Source: Saccharum officinarum (lineage: Eukaryota > Streptophyta > Magnoliopsida > Poales > Poaceae). Taken from it: a DNA stretch of 64,000 nucleotides. The DNA lies in NCBI GenBank assembly GCA_020631735.1, contig CM036199.1, forward strand, positions 19,447,553 to 19,511,552, read 5' to 3'. Position numbers and translations under genes: made by a program. Of the stretch, positions 23,801-35,680 are shown in pieces. The notes under the pieces are model-generated. The model was not told the origin of the DNA. It saw only the letters and a list, made by a program, of their open reading frames with translations, and did no database searches. Numbering within the stretch: the stretch's first letter is position 1; the number at the start of each line of letters is the position of its first letter.

Positions 23801-25712
23801 CCGATCACACCCAGGTCGCGTCCGATCGTGTGTTTCCCTCAAGTGACACGTGTCGACTACTGACCACCGCGTCCGGTCCTCGCGAGGACCGCGTCTGGTG
23901 TTCAGAGCTGAAACCCTAGCCGCGGAACTGTACTGACCGGACGCGTCCGGTCATGCCGAGGACCGCGTCCGGTCAAGGGAAAACGACCCGAAACTTTTCC
24001 AAAACTCGTCGCAACTTGAACCAAGTTGCTTCCAACTGAACTTTGAGCTATTCTAGAGCTGCCTAGCGCCAAGTTTAACAAGTGTGCACCACACCTAAAC
24101 ATAGGACTCACCTAGGTCAAGCTACCCGCTCATGCCCCCCTTTATAGTACGGCCAAAAGAGAAAAACGAAGATTCTAACGACTATTCCAAGTGTCTCTCA
24201 ACACCTCGACATCCGGAACTAACCGTCCTTAATCTTGACGTCACTCTTTTGAAAACCGAAACGATTTCCATCAAGGGGCATGAATACTATGGTGCCCAAA
24301 GCAGTTAAAACCTCCATGACCTAACTTACCAAAGTTTCTGCAAAACACACGTTAGTCATGGTAATAAAGCGTTGTCATCAATTGCCGAAACCAAACCTCG
24401 GGGCCTAGATGCTTTCAGAGCCGTTAGATTCATCAAATTCCACATCATATGTTTCTTCAACCAAACCGGTGGCATGGTTAAATACTCTATATGCTTTGGA
24501 CTTTGATGAGTAACCAACAAGAAAACCAATATCACAACGTCTTTGAAACTTCCCTAGGTGTTGACGCTTCTTGTAGATGTAGCATTTGCAACCAAACACC
24601 CGGAAGAAAGAGACGTCCGGCTTCTTCCCATTAAGCAACTCATAGGGGGTCTAGCCAAGAAACTTTTGTAGGAAGAGGCGATTTGAAGCATAGCATGCGG
24701 TGTTGATTGCCTTGGCCCACAACTTCTCCGGAGTGTTGTACTCATCTAGCATTGTTCTTGCAAGAGTGATCAAAGTTCGGTTCTTTCTCTCAACTACACC
24801 ATTTTGTTGAGGAGTGTAGGTTGAAGAGACTTCATGCTTGATTCCAATTTCATCACAATAAGCTTCGATGTTGGTGTTGTCAAACTCTTTGTTATTGTCA
24901 CTTCTAATCTTCTTTATCTTGACTTCAAATTCATTTTGAGCTCTCTTTGTAAACTTCTTGAAGCAATTTGCCACTTCGGATTTGTCATGAAGGAAGAAAG
25001 TCCATGTATACCTTGAGTAGTCATCCACTATCACAAGACAATAGAGATTACCACCCAAGCTCTTGTATGTTGTAGGCCCAAACAAATCCATGTGGAGAAG
25101 TTCTAGCACTCTTGAAGTTGACATGAAAGCTTTGGTTGGATGAGTATTTGCAACTTGTTTGCCCGCTTGACATGCACTACAAGGTTTGTCCTTTTCAAAC
25201 TTCACATCCTTCAATCCTCTCACTAGTTCTTTCTTCAATAGCTTGTTGAGAGTGTTCATTCCAACATGAGCAAGCCTCCTATGCCAAAGCCAACCAAGTG
25301 AGGTCTTGGTGAACAAACATGTCATCAAATTTGCATCTTCAGAGGTGAAGTCAACAAGATAAAGATTGTTGTATCTAAAGCCTTTGAATATCACTTGCTT
25401 GTCATCTATCTTTGAAACTTCCACTTCATTTGGTGTGAACAAGCATTGGAAGCCAAGGTCACAAAGTTGCCCAACGGATAACAAGTTGAAACTCAATGAA
25501 GCAACATATAGCACATTTGAGAGTGAGTGATCATGTGATATTGCAATCTTGCCTATACCCTTGACTTTGCTCTTTGAATTATCCCCAAATGTGATCTTCT
25601 CTTGACAAATTCCATTCTCTTCAATGGTGGTGAACATACGAGGATCACCGGTCATATGTTGAGTGCAACCACTATCAATAACCCAATGAGATCCACCGGT
25701 CTTGTAGTTCAC
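20883..25712 (-). pseudogene. Pol of Copia element 2 (PR-IN-RT-RH), split by a solo LTR
   Basis: The frame opens at GTG 25712, directly after TAG 25715-25713, and is -1 relative to Gag. It starts VNYKTGGSHW and has protease DSGCTQHMTG, the HRRLAH...CSAC zinc region, and the integrase core (DLFGPT, VDDYSR, VERKNR). An in-frame TAG interrupts it at 24653-24651, before ELLNGKKPD. A solo LTR follows at 24417-22818. The frame resumes at 22817 with the variable linker, reverse transcriptase (YVDD about 21842-21831), RNase H ([23 protein letters not shown]) and ends FKK-stop at 20883. The insert plus its 5-bp duplication totals 1,605 bp, a multiple of three, so the frame is the same on both sides. 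Everything else reads intact. Confidence 0.93.
22818..24417 (-). mobile_element. Solo LTR of element 2 family, nested in pol
   Basis: 1,600 bp, collinear with the LTRs of element 2 and in the same orientation. It is flanked by a perfect target duplication GAGCC (22813-22817 and 24418-24422), proving a separate insertion followed by LTR-LTR recombination. It lacks about 12 bp (GTGGTGGGG region, near 23510) present in the other two copies and has its own base changes. Confidence 0.96.
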
Positions 25713-25726
25713 CTACACACAAGAGA

Positions 25727-28069
25727 TCAAGCTTTTTGTTTAGGGACCCAAACTTGAGAGGGGCCTTTGACTTTCTCCACTAGTGACTTGGCAACCCATA
25801 TTTTCTTTGGCCTATTCTTGTTTGGGGGACCCAAAAACATGACTTTCATCTTTCCATTTGAATCTTTTCTTAGCATATAATGAGCATTGAAGGCAAAAGG
25901 TCTAGCATGCTTGGGCAAGGGTTGTGGTGGTGGAGTTTTGCATTCATGAGCAAAGTGACCTTCTTGACCACACTCAACACATCTCTTTGGCTTGGGCTTT
26001 GATTTGCTTTGTTGTTGTTGAGCTTTTGCTTTCTTCTCTTGATTTGCCAAGTACCCAATACCACTTCTATCCATCTTCATTACGGTGTTTATGAGGAGCT
26101 CACTTTGCAAATGTTGGCCTCTTGTGAACTTGCTTAGGCCGGTCTTGAGATGCTCTTTTTCTTGCTTGAGCTTTTTGTTTTCTTCAATGAGTGACTCATT
26201 TGTTGGTTGCTTCTCAAGAGCCATCAAACCTTTTAGCTTCTTGTTCTCATTTGCAAGCTTCTCATTCTCACACTTAATCTTGGCATAATCATCATAGTTG
26301 CTTGACTCAACCACACTCTTGCCTTTGCTACTAGAACCTTGCTCAATGCTTTCAATGATCAAGTTATCACATGATGTAGCTATATCACACTTGACAACAT
26401 AGTTAGTAGCATCATGTGTCTCAAGAGCAAGTTCATTAGCAACCACAAGACTATCATAGTCAATTTTTAATGTGGTGTATTTGTCTTTTAGAGAATTATG
26501 TCTAGTGATGAGCTCATCATGCTTCTTCTCAAGTTTATCATGTTGATCTTTAAGCTCTTTATAAGAGGTTTTGAGCTCCTTGAGAGTGGAAGACATCACT
26601 TCATTTTGAACTCTAAGCTCACCACTAGTCTTTTGAATATTTTCAAGCTTGGATGAGAGTGATTCATTTTCATTTTGAAGATCATCATTTTCATCTCTAG
26701 TCCTTCTTATGATTTTAGTGTATTTGTTTAGCAATTTTACAAGTTCATCATAAGAAGGTGAGTCATATTCATCATCACTATCACTATCATCATTATCCTC
26801 ACTATCATGGTTTTGTACCTTTCGTTCACCCTTGGCCATAAGGCATAGGTGAGTAGTGGATGATGATGGTGAAAGAGGCGGTGAAGGTGGTGATGAAGAT
26901 ATCAGTGAAGATGATGGCCCCATCACAAATGCGGCAACCTTCTCTTTCTCATCATTGCTCTCATCTTCGGAGGACTCACAAGATGATTCAATGTCGGTGA
27001 GCCAATCACCAACAATGTATGCCTTTCCTCCCTTCTTCTTCTTGTGGAACTCCTTCTTCTTGCCATCCTTCTTCTTGTATGGCTTGTTCTTCTTCTTCTC
27101 TTCTTCTTCATCACTTGAATCATTTTTCTTGCCCTTGTTCTTGTACTTGTCTTTTGGTGGTCTAGGGCATTGATGAGCTAGGTGGCCAAGTTCACCACAA
27201 TTGTAGCAATCCATCTCCGAGATTGGCTTTCTCTTGCTACTTGTGAAGAATTTCTTCTTCTTGCCATCGAACTTGATACCACTCTTGTTGAGCTTCTTTA
27301 GCATCTTGGTGGTCTTTCTCACCATGAGTGCAAGTGATTCATCATCAACATCACTTTCACTTGAGCTTTCTTGCACCATCATGGCTTGGCCCTTCTTCTT
27401 CTTCTTGTCATGACTAGCTTTGAAGGCCAAGTCTTTCTTCTTGGAAGATGATGAGCCCTCTTCCGGAGTGATATGCATGTACATCTCATGAGCATTGATT
27501 TTCCCCAATACTTGAATCGGTGTTGCGGTGGAAAGATCACTTTGGTGAAGCACCGTGACAATGTGACCATATTTCTCAACGGGAAGCACACTCAAGATCT
27601 TCCTTGCAACATCCGATTGGCTCATTTTAGTGAGCCCAAGAGCATTGAGGTCCTCTACAAGAACATTCAAGCGAGTGTACATGTCATTAGCACTTTCTTT
27701 GGGAAACATCTCAAAAGAATTAATTTTCTTTAAAGCTATGTGATAGCGTTCCTCACGCTCACTCTTAGTTCCCTCATGGAGAGCACAAAGATTTTCCCAC
27801 AATTCATGAGCGTTCTTAGCATTACGCACACGATTGAAGATATCTTTGCCTAAGCCCCGGTAGAGTGCATTTTTGGCCTTTGCATTCCACCGGTCGTACT
27901 TCTCCTCGTCACCACTTGGGTTAGCGGGATCCCTTATGGGGGGAAGCCCTTCGGTTGCGGCTCTAAGGCACCCAACATCTATGGCTTCGAGGTACGCCTC
28001 CATACGAATTTTCCAATATGGAAAATCGTCTCCCTCAAAAGTGGGAGGTGGTCCTTCCCCATTAGACAT
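25727..28069 (-). CDS. Gag polyprotein of Copia element 2, intact (780 aa)
   Basis: Forms the cytoplasmic virus-like particle that packages element RNA. The ATG at 28069 follows the primer site by about 35 bp and no upstream ATG intervenes in frame. Residues about 15-200 form the UBN2-type Gag core (FPYWKIRMEAYL, LWENLCALHEGT, ILSVLP). A Lys-rich linker leads to the first CCHC knuckle (CYNCGELGHLAHQC, about residue 286). Acidic/Lys-rich and Ser-rich stretches and a long coiled coil (about 450-670) follow, then the second knuckle (CVECGQEGHFAHEC, about 696). The C-terminus is WVPKQKA, stop at 25729-25727. It is uninterrupted, in contrast to element 1. It could still be translated, but the element's pol is dead, so it could at most act in trans. 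Confidence 0.9.
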   Translation of the reverse strand: MSNGEGPPPTFEGDDFPYWKIRMEAYLEAIDVGCLRAATEGLPPIRDPANPSGDEEKYDRWNAKAKNALYRGLGKDIFNRVRNAKNAHELWENLCALHEGTKSEREERYHIALKKINSFEMFPKESANDMYTRLNVLVEDLNALGLTKMSQSDVARKILSVLPVEKYGHIVTVLHQSDLSTATPIQVLGKINAHEMYMHITPEEGSSSSKKKDLAFKASHDKKKKKGQAMMVQESSSESDVDDESLALMVRKTTKMLKKLNKSGIKFDGKKKKFFTSSKRKPISEMDCYNCGELGHLAHQCPRPPKDKYKNKGKKNDSSDEEEEKKKNKPYKKKDGKKKEFHKKKKGGKAYIVGDWLTDIESSCESSEDESNDEKEKVAAFVMGPSSSLISSSPPSPPLSPSSSTTHLCLMAKGERKVQNHDSEDNDDSDSDDEYDSPSYDELVKLLNKYTKIIRRTRDENDDLQNENESLSSKLENIQKTSGELRVQNEVMSSTLKELKTSYKELKDQHDKLEKKHDELITRHNSLKDKYTTLKIDYDSLVVANELALETHDATNYVVKCDIATSCDNLIIESIEQGSSSKGKSVVESSNYDDYAKIKCENEKLANENKKLKGLMALEKQPTNESLIEENKKLKQEKEHLKTGLSKFTRGQHLQSELLINTVMKMDRSGIGYLANQEKKAKAQQQQSKSKPKPKRCVECGQEGHFAHECKTPPPQPLPKHARPFAFNAHYMLRKDSNGKMKVMFLGPPNKNRPKKIWVAKSLVEKVKGPSQVWVPKQKA

Positions 28070-28104
28070 CTTGCTCTAGGCGGTAAAGCCTAAAAATAGA
28101 GCAA

Positions 28105-28120
28105 CACGGCTCCGATACCA
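28105..28120 (-). other. Primer binding site, element 2
   Basis: The minus strand reads TGGTATCGGAGCCGTG two bases inside the 5' LTR, the same site as in element 1. Confidence 0.9.
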
Positions 28121-28122
28121 AT

Positions 28123-29730
28123 TGAAAGGATCAAGATGCCCAAGAGGGGGGGTGAATTAGGCTTTTCTAAAAATTAAATGCAAGAATTAAATCCTTCAAG
28201 CCAGAATTCACCCCTAGTGTCTACTTGTGTTCCTAGAGAGTCTATCGATACAAAGTTTTGCACCCTAGTTTCCAATCCTAGTCTAGCATGGCAAGTCTAG
28301 GAATGTAAAGCAAGCAATGAAAGTAAATACGAGAATGTAAATGCTTGAATGTAAAGGGGCAAGGAACACGGCGATGTTTTTCCGAGGTATCGGAGAGTCG
28401 CCACTCTCCACTAGTCCTCGTTGGAGCACCCGCGCAAGGGTGTAGCTCCCCCTTGATCCGCGCAAGGATCAAGTGCTCTCTATGGGTTGATTCTTCGACA
28501 CTCCGTCGCGGTGAATCACCCAAAACCGCTCATAAGATGAGTTGGGTCATCCACAAGCTCCGCCGGATGATCACCAAACTCCCAATCACCACCACGCCGT
28601 CTAGGTGATGGCGATCACCAAGAGTAACAAGCTAGAACTCTCACTTGACCACTACGAGCCCAAATGAGAAGGTGGATGCACACTTGCTACTCTCTAATCG
28701 CTAGTGAGGAACTCTCAAGCTTTGATTCTCAAATCTCTATCCTCACTAGTGCTCTTGCACTCCCTTGCACTCCAAAGGTGTTTATCAGCTGATCAAATGA
28801 GCAAGAGACCTCTAAAAGAGGTGGTGGGGATGTATTTATAGACCCCACAGACAAAACAAACCGTTACCCGCTGACTCAGCGAAACACGGGCTGACCGGAC
28901 GCGCCGGTCAAACTGACCGGACGCGCCGGTCGCTCGTAACGGTCGAAAACCGAATTTCAACTGAGTGACCGGACGTGCCGGTCAGGGGTGACCGGACGCG
29001 TCCGATCGTGCAGGGAGCATACTGTACTCGCACCGGACGCGCGACCGCGTCCGATCGGTGATGACCGGACGCGTCCGGTCGTCTCTGGACCTTACTGGAC
29101 TGTGACCGGACGCGCCGATCACACCCAGGTCGCGTCCGATCGGGTGTTTCCCTCAAGTGACACGTGTTGACTTCTGACCACCGCGTCCGGTCCTCGCGAG
29201 GACCGCGTCCGGTGTTCAGAGCTGAAACCCTAGCCGCGGAACTGTACTGACCGGACGCGTCCGGTCATGCCGAGGACCGCGTCCGGTCATGGGAAAACGA
29301 CCCGAAACTCTCCGAAACGCGTCACAACTTGAACCAAGTTGCTTCCAACTGAACTTTGAGCTATTCTAGAGCTGCCTAGCGCCAAGTTTAACAAGTGTGC
29401 ACCACACCTAAACATAGGACTCGCCTAGGTCAAGCTACCCGCTCATGCCCCCCTTTATAGTACGACCAAAAGAGAAAAACGAAGATCCTAACGACTATTC
29501 CAAGTGTCTCTCAACACCTCGACATCCAAAACTAACCGTCCTTAATCTTGACGTCACTCTTTTAAAAACCGAAATGATTTCCATCAAGGGGCATGAATAC
29601 CATGGTGCCCAAAGCAGTTAAAACCTCCATGACCTAACTTACCAAAGTTTCTGCAAAACACACGTTAGTCATGGTAATAAAGCGTTGTCATCAATTGCCG
29701 AAACCAAACCTCGGGGCCTAGATGCTTTCA
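28123..29730 (-). repeat. 5' LTR of element 2 (1,608 bp)
   Basis: Collinear with 14657-16259, starting TGAAAGCATCTAGG at 29730 (minus strand) and ending GATCCTTTCA at 28123. The palindrome array is at about 28890-29295. Confidence 0.95.
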
Positions 29731-29735
29731 AGGGT

Positions 29736-31357
29736 GATTATTAGATTCCGTTGTCTAGCTTGTGAAAGTTGGGATGGTATCTAAACATTCATTAACTTCA
29801 TAGGCTAGCTTTTGCAAGTCTCAAAAAGTTGAATGAACCTACTTCTAGTAGGTTAGGGCTTATTTAGCTGCACACTAATATGTCCTAACCCACATAGGCT
29901 AGGGTGGATTGATGTGTAACCAAACAAGTCTTTACGGAAGTTTGGAGGAACCCAAATGCAATCTATATAGGACCAAGACTATCCTAAAATTTCATCTAAT
30001 GTTTTTAGTACCTTGGATAGGTAAAAGTTCATCTGACCTCCCTCAACTATTGTGCAAATTTGATTTGCCTCCCTTAACTATAAAAGTAGATTTTTAGATT
30101 CTCTTAACTTTAGAAACCGTTCAATTCACCTTCCCGAGTGGTTTTTGCTGACATGGCGCTACATCAGCCGTCCTACATCGTTACGTCAGCCACGAGGGAG
30201 GAGGTAAATCGAACTTTCTTCATAGTTGAGGGACACAATGAAACTTTACCAAAAATATGTAGAACATTTTTTAAAAAAAACTATCCAAATATTGTTTTTA
30301 GGAAAAACATGTATTATTTTACCTTAGAAAATTCGTAGACAATTTATTTTAACTTAAAAAAATATGAAACTAGTTATATATATTATAAAATCATGCTAGA
30401 CGTGTTTGTTCCTTGCTTAGAATTATTCGAATCTTATATTGTCTCCTAAAATCTAAAACAAGGTCAAATATGAAAAGGAGGATGAACGCTAAGACAAATC
30501 GTTGTAGACCACGGTGTGAATCACCCTACAACCTGTCGTGCAATCTTCAAACAACGTATACTTCAGCAACATGTATTTGTTTTACCACCGAGACATGTAC
30601 TAGAAATTCCAAACAAAAAAAACTTAACTCATTTAGCGGGCTATGACATTTAGCGATGTCTTCCTCTAAAAGCTATAACAAGTTATAGCAATGGCTATTT
30701 AATTTAGCGGGTTTCATAGAAAGCATGGAAATGCTTAACTCATTATGCATGAAAACATTTAACTAAGAAAAATTTTATGAACAAATATACTCAAATCTGA
30801 ACGGATGCAACCGCTTCCTCGTTTGTTGTCGCCGTCATAGGTCTGTGCATGCACCGGAAGCACATGATAGAGTAGAAAGGGATTTTAGTATTTTTCAGTT
30901 TATACTTGTTCCTAAAAATATTTGGACATTTTTTGAAAAAATATTTCTATAATTTTTTTTGTAAAGTTCAATTAATCTTCATGAACTATCACAAAAATCT
31001 GATTTACTTTCCTCATGGCTGACGTGGTGCTACATGAGACAGCTAATATGGCATCACATTAGCTAAAACCGCTTTCAGAATTGTTATATGTAATTGGATA
31101 GTTAAAAGTAAAAATCTAGGGACCAAAAATTGGGACATTTAACTATTTGCCACTTTTAGCCATGGTCAATTAATCCCTCTCACATTCACTTCTCTCACGT
31201 GGGTGGCAAATCTGTTGTCACTCTCCCTCCCCTAGTGGCAATGGGTTAATTATGCCAAAAATTCTAGGTTCCTAGTTAAGAGATACGAGTCGCAAAAAAA
31301 AAAAGTTAAGAGATACGGAGTATAAATCTAACTTGTGCAATAATTAAGGGAGGTTAG
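29736..31357. other. AT-rich intergenic DNA with MITE-like foldbacks
   Basis: No gene is supported. At 30021-30250 the ends form an imperfect inverted repeat (a GTAAAAGTTCATCTGACCTC end against the complement of CAATGAAACTTTACC), both containing CCCTCAACTAT; this suggests a small foldback transposon but no clean target duplication is visible. A related half-repeat occurs near 30960. Another small inverted pair (TTTGCCAC / GTGGCAA) lies at about 31140-31255. Confidence 0.4.
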
Positions 31358-32218
31358 ATGGACCTTTTTCTCGTATTTAATGGCCCAACAAAATGGAAAG
31401 CCCAGCACTGGCCGCACTCAGCATGTCTGGGCCTGGGCCTGGGCCTGGTGCTCTATCAGCTCGCCCGCTCCCGTGTCCCGAGTTCCGACTCCCTTCTGCC
31501 TTCTGCCTTCCCGTCATCACGCGGCGGCGGCCGCCTGCGCAGCTGCGCTCAAGGCCTCAAGTGCTCGGCGGCGACGGCGAATCGGCAACCTGGACTACGC
31601 TTCCAGCCTTCCACTGGACGAGCTGCCGAGAAGTCGATGCCGCCGCCTCGTTTCTCCTGTCTCCTGGATCATGTGGCCTTCCTGCTGAGAGCCGGCGCCA
31701 ACCTGCTCCGCGTGTCCGGCCGTCCCGTCCCCGTCCTCGTGCGCAGGCTGCCGGGCTGCGCAGCTGCAGCTCCGCTTGGCGCCCGGTCTGCCAGCGGCCA
31801 GCATCCCTGCGGCCTGCGCGGTGCCCGCTCCTCGCCTTCTCTGCATGACTGCTTCTCTGGTGAGTAAAATGAGTACTGAGACAGTAGACTATTGCACATT
31901 GCACATGCTTGGAATTGGTGATTGATCTGTGAAATGTGAATCGGTAGTTGGTAGACTCTAGAGACTAGAGACGAAGGTTTCCATATGCCTAAATTGGCGA
32001 TTGAGAGATTGGTGGAAATGTGACCTGTTTACAGGCCTAATTCTTTGCTCCCCGGCGGCCGCCGCGCCACCCGCTGCCCGCCCGTCCGCCGCCGCGGCCG
32101 CTCGTGCCCTCGCTGCCGACCTAGCGCACGCAAACCTCACATTTCGAGGCCTAAAACCCTCAGCGGCCGGTGGCCGGCGGGCCCATCCTCCTCGGCCGCT
32201 GGGTTAGTGCCTGTCGCC
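31358..32218 (+). promoter_or_regulatory. Promoter / spliced 5' leader of the CRM gene
   Basis: A GC-rich segment preceding ATG 32219. It contains a convincing intron, donor CTCTG|GTGAGTAA at 31860 and acceptor TTTACAG at 32034, giving a leader exon ending at 31859 and a second from 32035. Splicing keeps an upstream reading frame (through 31358-31859) open until TAG at about 32205, just ahead of the main start. So there may be an upstream ORF or an alternative N-terminus that stops short. This is inference from splice consensus only. Confidence 0.4.
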
Positions 32219-33587
32219 ATGGCGGCCCTCGCGCCGCGGATCCTACGGCGGCGACCCTTCGGCTCTGTCGCGTTTCTGGCCTCCATTCGGATTCGGTTAG
32301 TCCCCTCGCCCCTCTCCAGCTCAATCGCCGTTTTCGTGCTCGGTCTAATCTCCGCCGAACTGGTTGTTTATTTTTCAGCGATTCATGGCATCGAATGTGC
32401 GGCTCCTCTTCGTCATCTCCTTCAGCGTCGTTCGAGCGTTTGTGGGGATGGTTTGGGCCAGAGGCACACGAGCGGAGGTGGAGGCCGTGGTTTCAGCAGC
32501 CTGTGAGGTGTGGGAGCACGGCGATCACACTCGATACGGACGGCAAGTTTGCGAGGTTCGGGGTTGGCGACACGGGTGTCGTCGCCAAGCAGAAGGGGAG
32601 GCAGCAGTCGCCTCCAAAGAAGAAGAAGATGTCGAGGAAGGCCAAGGTCAACCAACTCAAGTGGTACCGCCTCAAGGCCAAGAAGAAGATGAAGTCACCC
32701 AACCCCGAAGTTAGGATCAGATACAAGCTTGAAAAGGTCTGAACTTCACTAAATTCTGGTGCATTGTTTGTGCTAGCTCGCCAATGGATTTGTTGATTTA
32801 CTAGGATTAATAGCTCCATTGACAAGTTGTTTTGTGGAAATTTAGGCTAAGAGAAAGGAGGAATGGTTGATTGAGAAGCTGAGGAAGTATGAGGTCCCGA
32901 GGACACCGGAGCCAGTTCATGACCCTGAGATTCTTACTGAGGAGGAGAAGTTTTATCTCAAGCGAACTGGGGAGAAGAAGAAGAATTATGTTCCTGTTGG
33001 GAGGAGAGGGGTTTTTGGTGGTGTGGTTCTCAACATGCACCTCCATTGGAAGAATCATGAGACCGTGAAGGTGGTTTGCAAGCCTTGTCGGCCTGGCCAA
33101 GTTTACGAGTATGCTGAGGAATTGACGAGGCTCAGCAAAGGCACAGTCATTGATATTAAACCCAATAATACAATTATCTTTTATCGGGGGAAGAACTATG
33201 TGCAACCACAAGTGATGTCACCTCCTGATACTCTTTCAAAGCAGAAGGTAACTAAAGCTAGTTTTTGGTGCTACAGTAGTCTATGCAGTTTGATGTCCAA
33301 ATATACCTGGTTGTTTTATATATATACATCAATCTAATTTACTCAGTTTTATTTAAGGCCTTTATGTAATGATGATTTTTTTTTGTTTACCATAGGCCTT
33401 AGAGAAATATAGATATCTACAATCCCTTGAGCATACCAGCCAGTTTATTGAGAAGCTAGAGAAGGAGCTTGAAGATTACAAAAAGCATGTTGCTTTATTC
33501 AAGAACCGTGAGGGAGTTGCTTATGAGAAAATCAGCAATGAAGATTCCACTGTTGATGATCCTGCAACTACCTCAGATTCTAAATGA
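32219..33587 (+). CDS. CRM-domain RNA-binding protein, organelle-targeted (342 aa, 4 exons)
   Basis: Likely assists ribosomal RNA processing or group II intron splicing in chloroplast or mitochondrion, as CRM (CRS1-YhbY) proteins do. Exons: 32219-32295, 32379-32736, 32846-33247, 33396-33587; all introns are GT-AG and phases agree. Residues 1-30 are Arg/Ala-rich without acids (MAALAPRILRRRPFGS), a typical transit peptide. A Lys-rich KKKKMSRKAKVNQLKWYR segment follows near residue 100. The single CRM domain spans about residues 190-265, with VGRRGVFGGVV, a GxxG-type loop and FYRGKNYVQP. A short coiled-coil tail ends at TGA. It resembles the single-CRM protein At3g25440 of Arabidopsis (about 380 aa), so length and layout fit. 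The gene looks intact; identity to one ortholog is not proven. Confidence 0.9.
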
Positions 33588-35567
33588 GCCAACTCTTTGG
33601 ACATGCTGGCATGATAGATCTTTCGGTAGTGAAGGTTTGGTAAAATCTTGCAAGCCTACAAAGCTCAATGTTCATTATTCGTATTAAATATGCTGCCTTC
33701 AATTGTGGTGATATAGGGAGCTAGCTTGAATACTCAGATTCAGGTAGCAGATAATAGCCATAGGATTTTAAAGGGATGAACTGTAGTCCTGGTTGGTGGA
33801 AAGCTGTATTACTTGAAAAATACCTCGATCATCAATCTATCTCCATAAGGCAAGGCTAGTAGCATGATACAGAGTGCAGATCAGCCTTGTGCAAACTTTC
33901 CTGTAAACACTTTTATGATAAAATAGGACATTATTTTGAATTGGCCCCCTTTTATGTAGGCTTTTTCACTTCTCAAGCTTCCTTGCTACATAGAAGACAA
34001 TGAAATTGTAATTTTGGAGCTGGAATAGTACGTCAGGTCCCTCTGAGAAATAAAGACATTTACTGTGATTGCAAAGGATCGCGGACTTCACTGCCACATG
34101 TTCACACTGTACTCAAAGCATGCTTGCACCAATGGTGGATGTCAGAAGTGCACAAGATTTTTGTGCCTCAGTTGGGCGTCGTTGCATGAACTTTGAAACA
34201 ACTTGTTGGTCTACTACATTTGTGTGCTTTTTGCAGGTACTGGACTGTTCCTGAGAAGACAGTCATGTGCAGAAGGACAATGATGACTTTAAGGATTGGC
34301 TCGATAAGAAGGGTAATTATGAGTTATGATGCAATTTTAATTGTGAGTCCTTTATGTTGATACTTGGAGGATTAATTCAGGTGCTATGTGCATATTACTA
34401 ATTCTCTACTTGCTATCTAGAGGTTAGCAATGGGGGAGCACAGGATTGGAGTGCTGAATTGCTAAGTTTGAAGATGAGACCGCTACACTCTCCAAGTCTC
34501 CATTGCTATGTTTTGTCAAATAGTGTAATTTATGTCCCTACACAAAGGAACGTTATTTGAGTTTCTTTATTAGTTGATTATATGCTTGTATGTTTGGGAA
34601 CAATAGGTATGTACATATTGCCTATGAATGATTCTTCTATGATGATTATGTGTGAATGATTCTTCTATGATGATTATGTGTTATGCTAGCGATAAATTTG
34701 GCTTGTGCTGATGCTTATGCTGAAATGTTGTGAGAAGAAAATACTGTTCCATGGTTGAAAAGTAGTGCTGAATGAGCTCAAGCGAACAGGGTGATAAGAG
34801 AATATAAGAGAAGTATAACTAATGAGACCGTGATCGAAATTATGGCATTATTGATTATATAAGCCACATTTCGAAGGGAAGAAATAGTGTCTTCATGTAT
34901 TAAATTTAAACTTCTCTTATTCCTATATTGTATCAAGGAAAATTATATCAAATAATTGAGAGAGGAGCCTCAAAGAGCTTGAAACTTATAGAAATCGTAA
35001 GCCTCAATGCTACATGTAGTTCTTTTTTGTGACATTGGTAGACCTCTAGTTTTGCTACCATAGTAACTTTTGACTCTAGTTATGGATATATCTCTAAATC
35101 TCTCTCCTAGGCATGAACGATCTGAAGCACTTCATAAAGGTTGGTATAGGAAATCAACATAACTTAGGCTCTGTTTGGATGGATTAGGAGTAGTTGTTAG
35201 TCTGGACTAGGACTAGAACGAGTTGTTTGTTGGCTAATAGTTAGCTAGCTAGAAATTAGTCCTGTGTTGCTTGGATCCTAGGACTAGAGCCTGTTTGGAA
35301 CACAGGAATTGGAACATAGGATAGCTGCAGCAACTCTGTCGACATCCATGGTTGCAAGGAGGAATAGGCACTATACATCACATGTGGGAGGAGTTTGTTG
35401 TTCATTGACACACTACGTTGGTTGGTTTTTGACTTCTTGTTCTCTCTTTTGCAAGCGTTGCCTCGGACAAACGCGAAGGAAAAGAAAACAATGGATCGGA
35501 GTGGATGTTTCAATTCCTATGAAATGGCTGGGCTGCTACAGGATTCCATAGGATACCATACATGGTC
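33588..35567. other. 3' flank of the CRM gene, intergenic
   Basis: It includes the probable 3' UTR (an AATAAA-like AAATAAAGACA near 34045 is one candidate signal). No further coding region is supported. At about 35167-35560 several GTTTGGA-type motifs (GGCTCTGTTTGGATGG, AGCCTGTTTGGAACAC) suggest decayed hAT-type MITEs. Element 3 is inserted in the last of these. Confidence 0.5.
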
Positions 35568-35680
35568 TGTTGGAGTATATGTTTAGGCCTATGAGGCTAA
35601 GGCCCATGTGGCCCATGTATGGAAACTATATAGCTACCCTTCTAGAGTTAGCCAAGTAATAAAAAATAATTCCTCAAACA
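35568..35680 (+). repeat. 5' LTR of element 3 (113 bp)
   Basis: TGTTGGAGTATATG...TCCTCAAACA. It is followed at once by the primer site TGGTATCAAGAGCC (35681-35694). Confidence 0.95.

Larger units (their letters stand above)
14657..29730 (-). mobile_element. Copia LTR retrotransposon 2, SIRE-like, complete, 15.1 kb
   Basis: Flanked by a perfect 5-bp target duplication AGGGT (14652-14656 and 29731-29735). On the minus strand the order is: 5' LTR (29730-28123), primer site, gag (intact), pol, a palindrome array, an extra ORF, polypurine tract and 3' LTR (16259-14657). A solo LTR of the same family (22818-24417) sits in pol. Without it the element would be about 13.5 kb, long for Copia but in the SIRE/Maximus range. 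Pol also has one in-frame TAG. The LTRs are closely similar. Confidence 0.96.
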
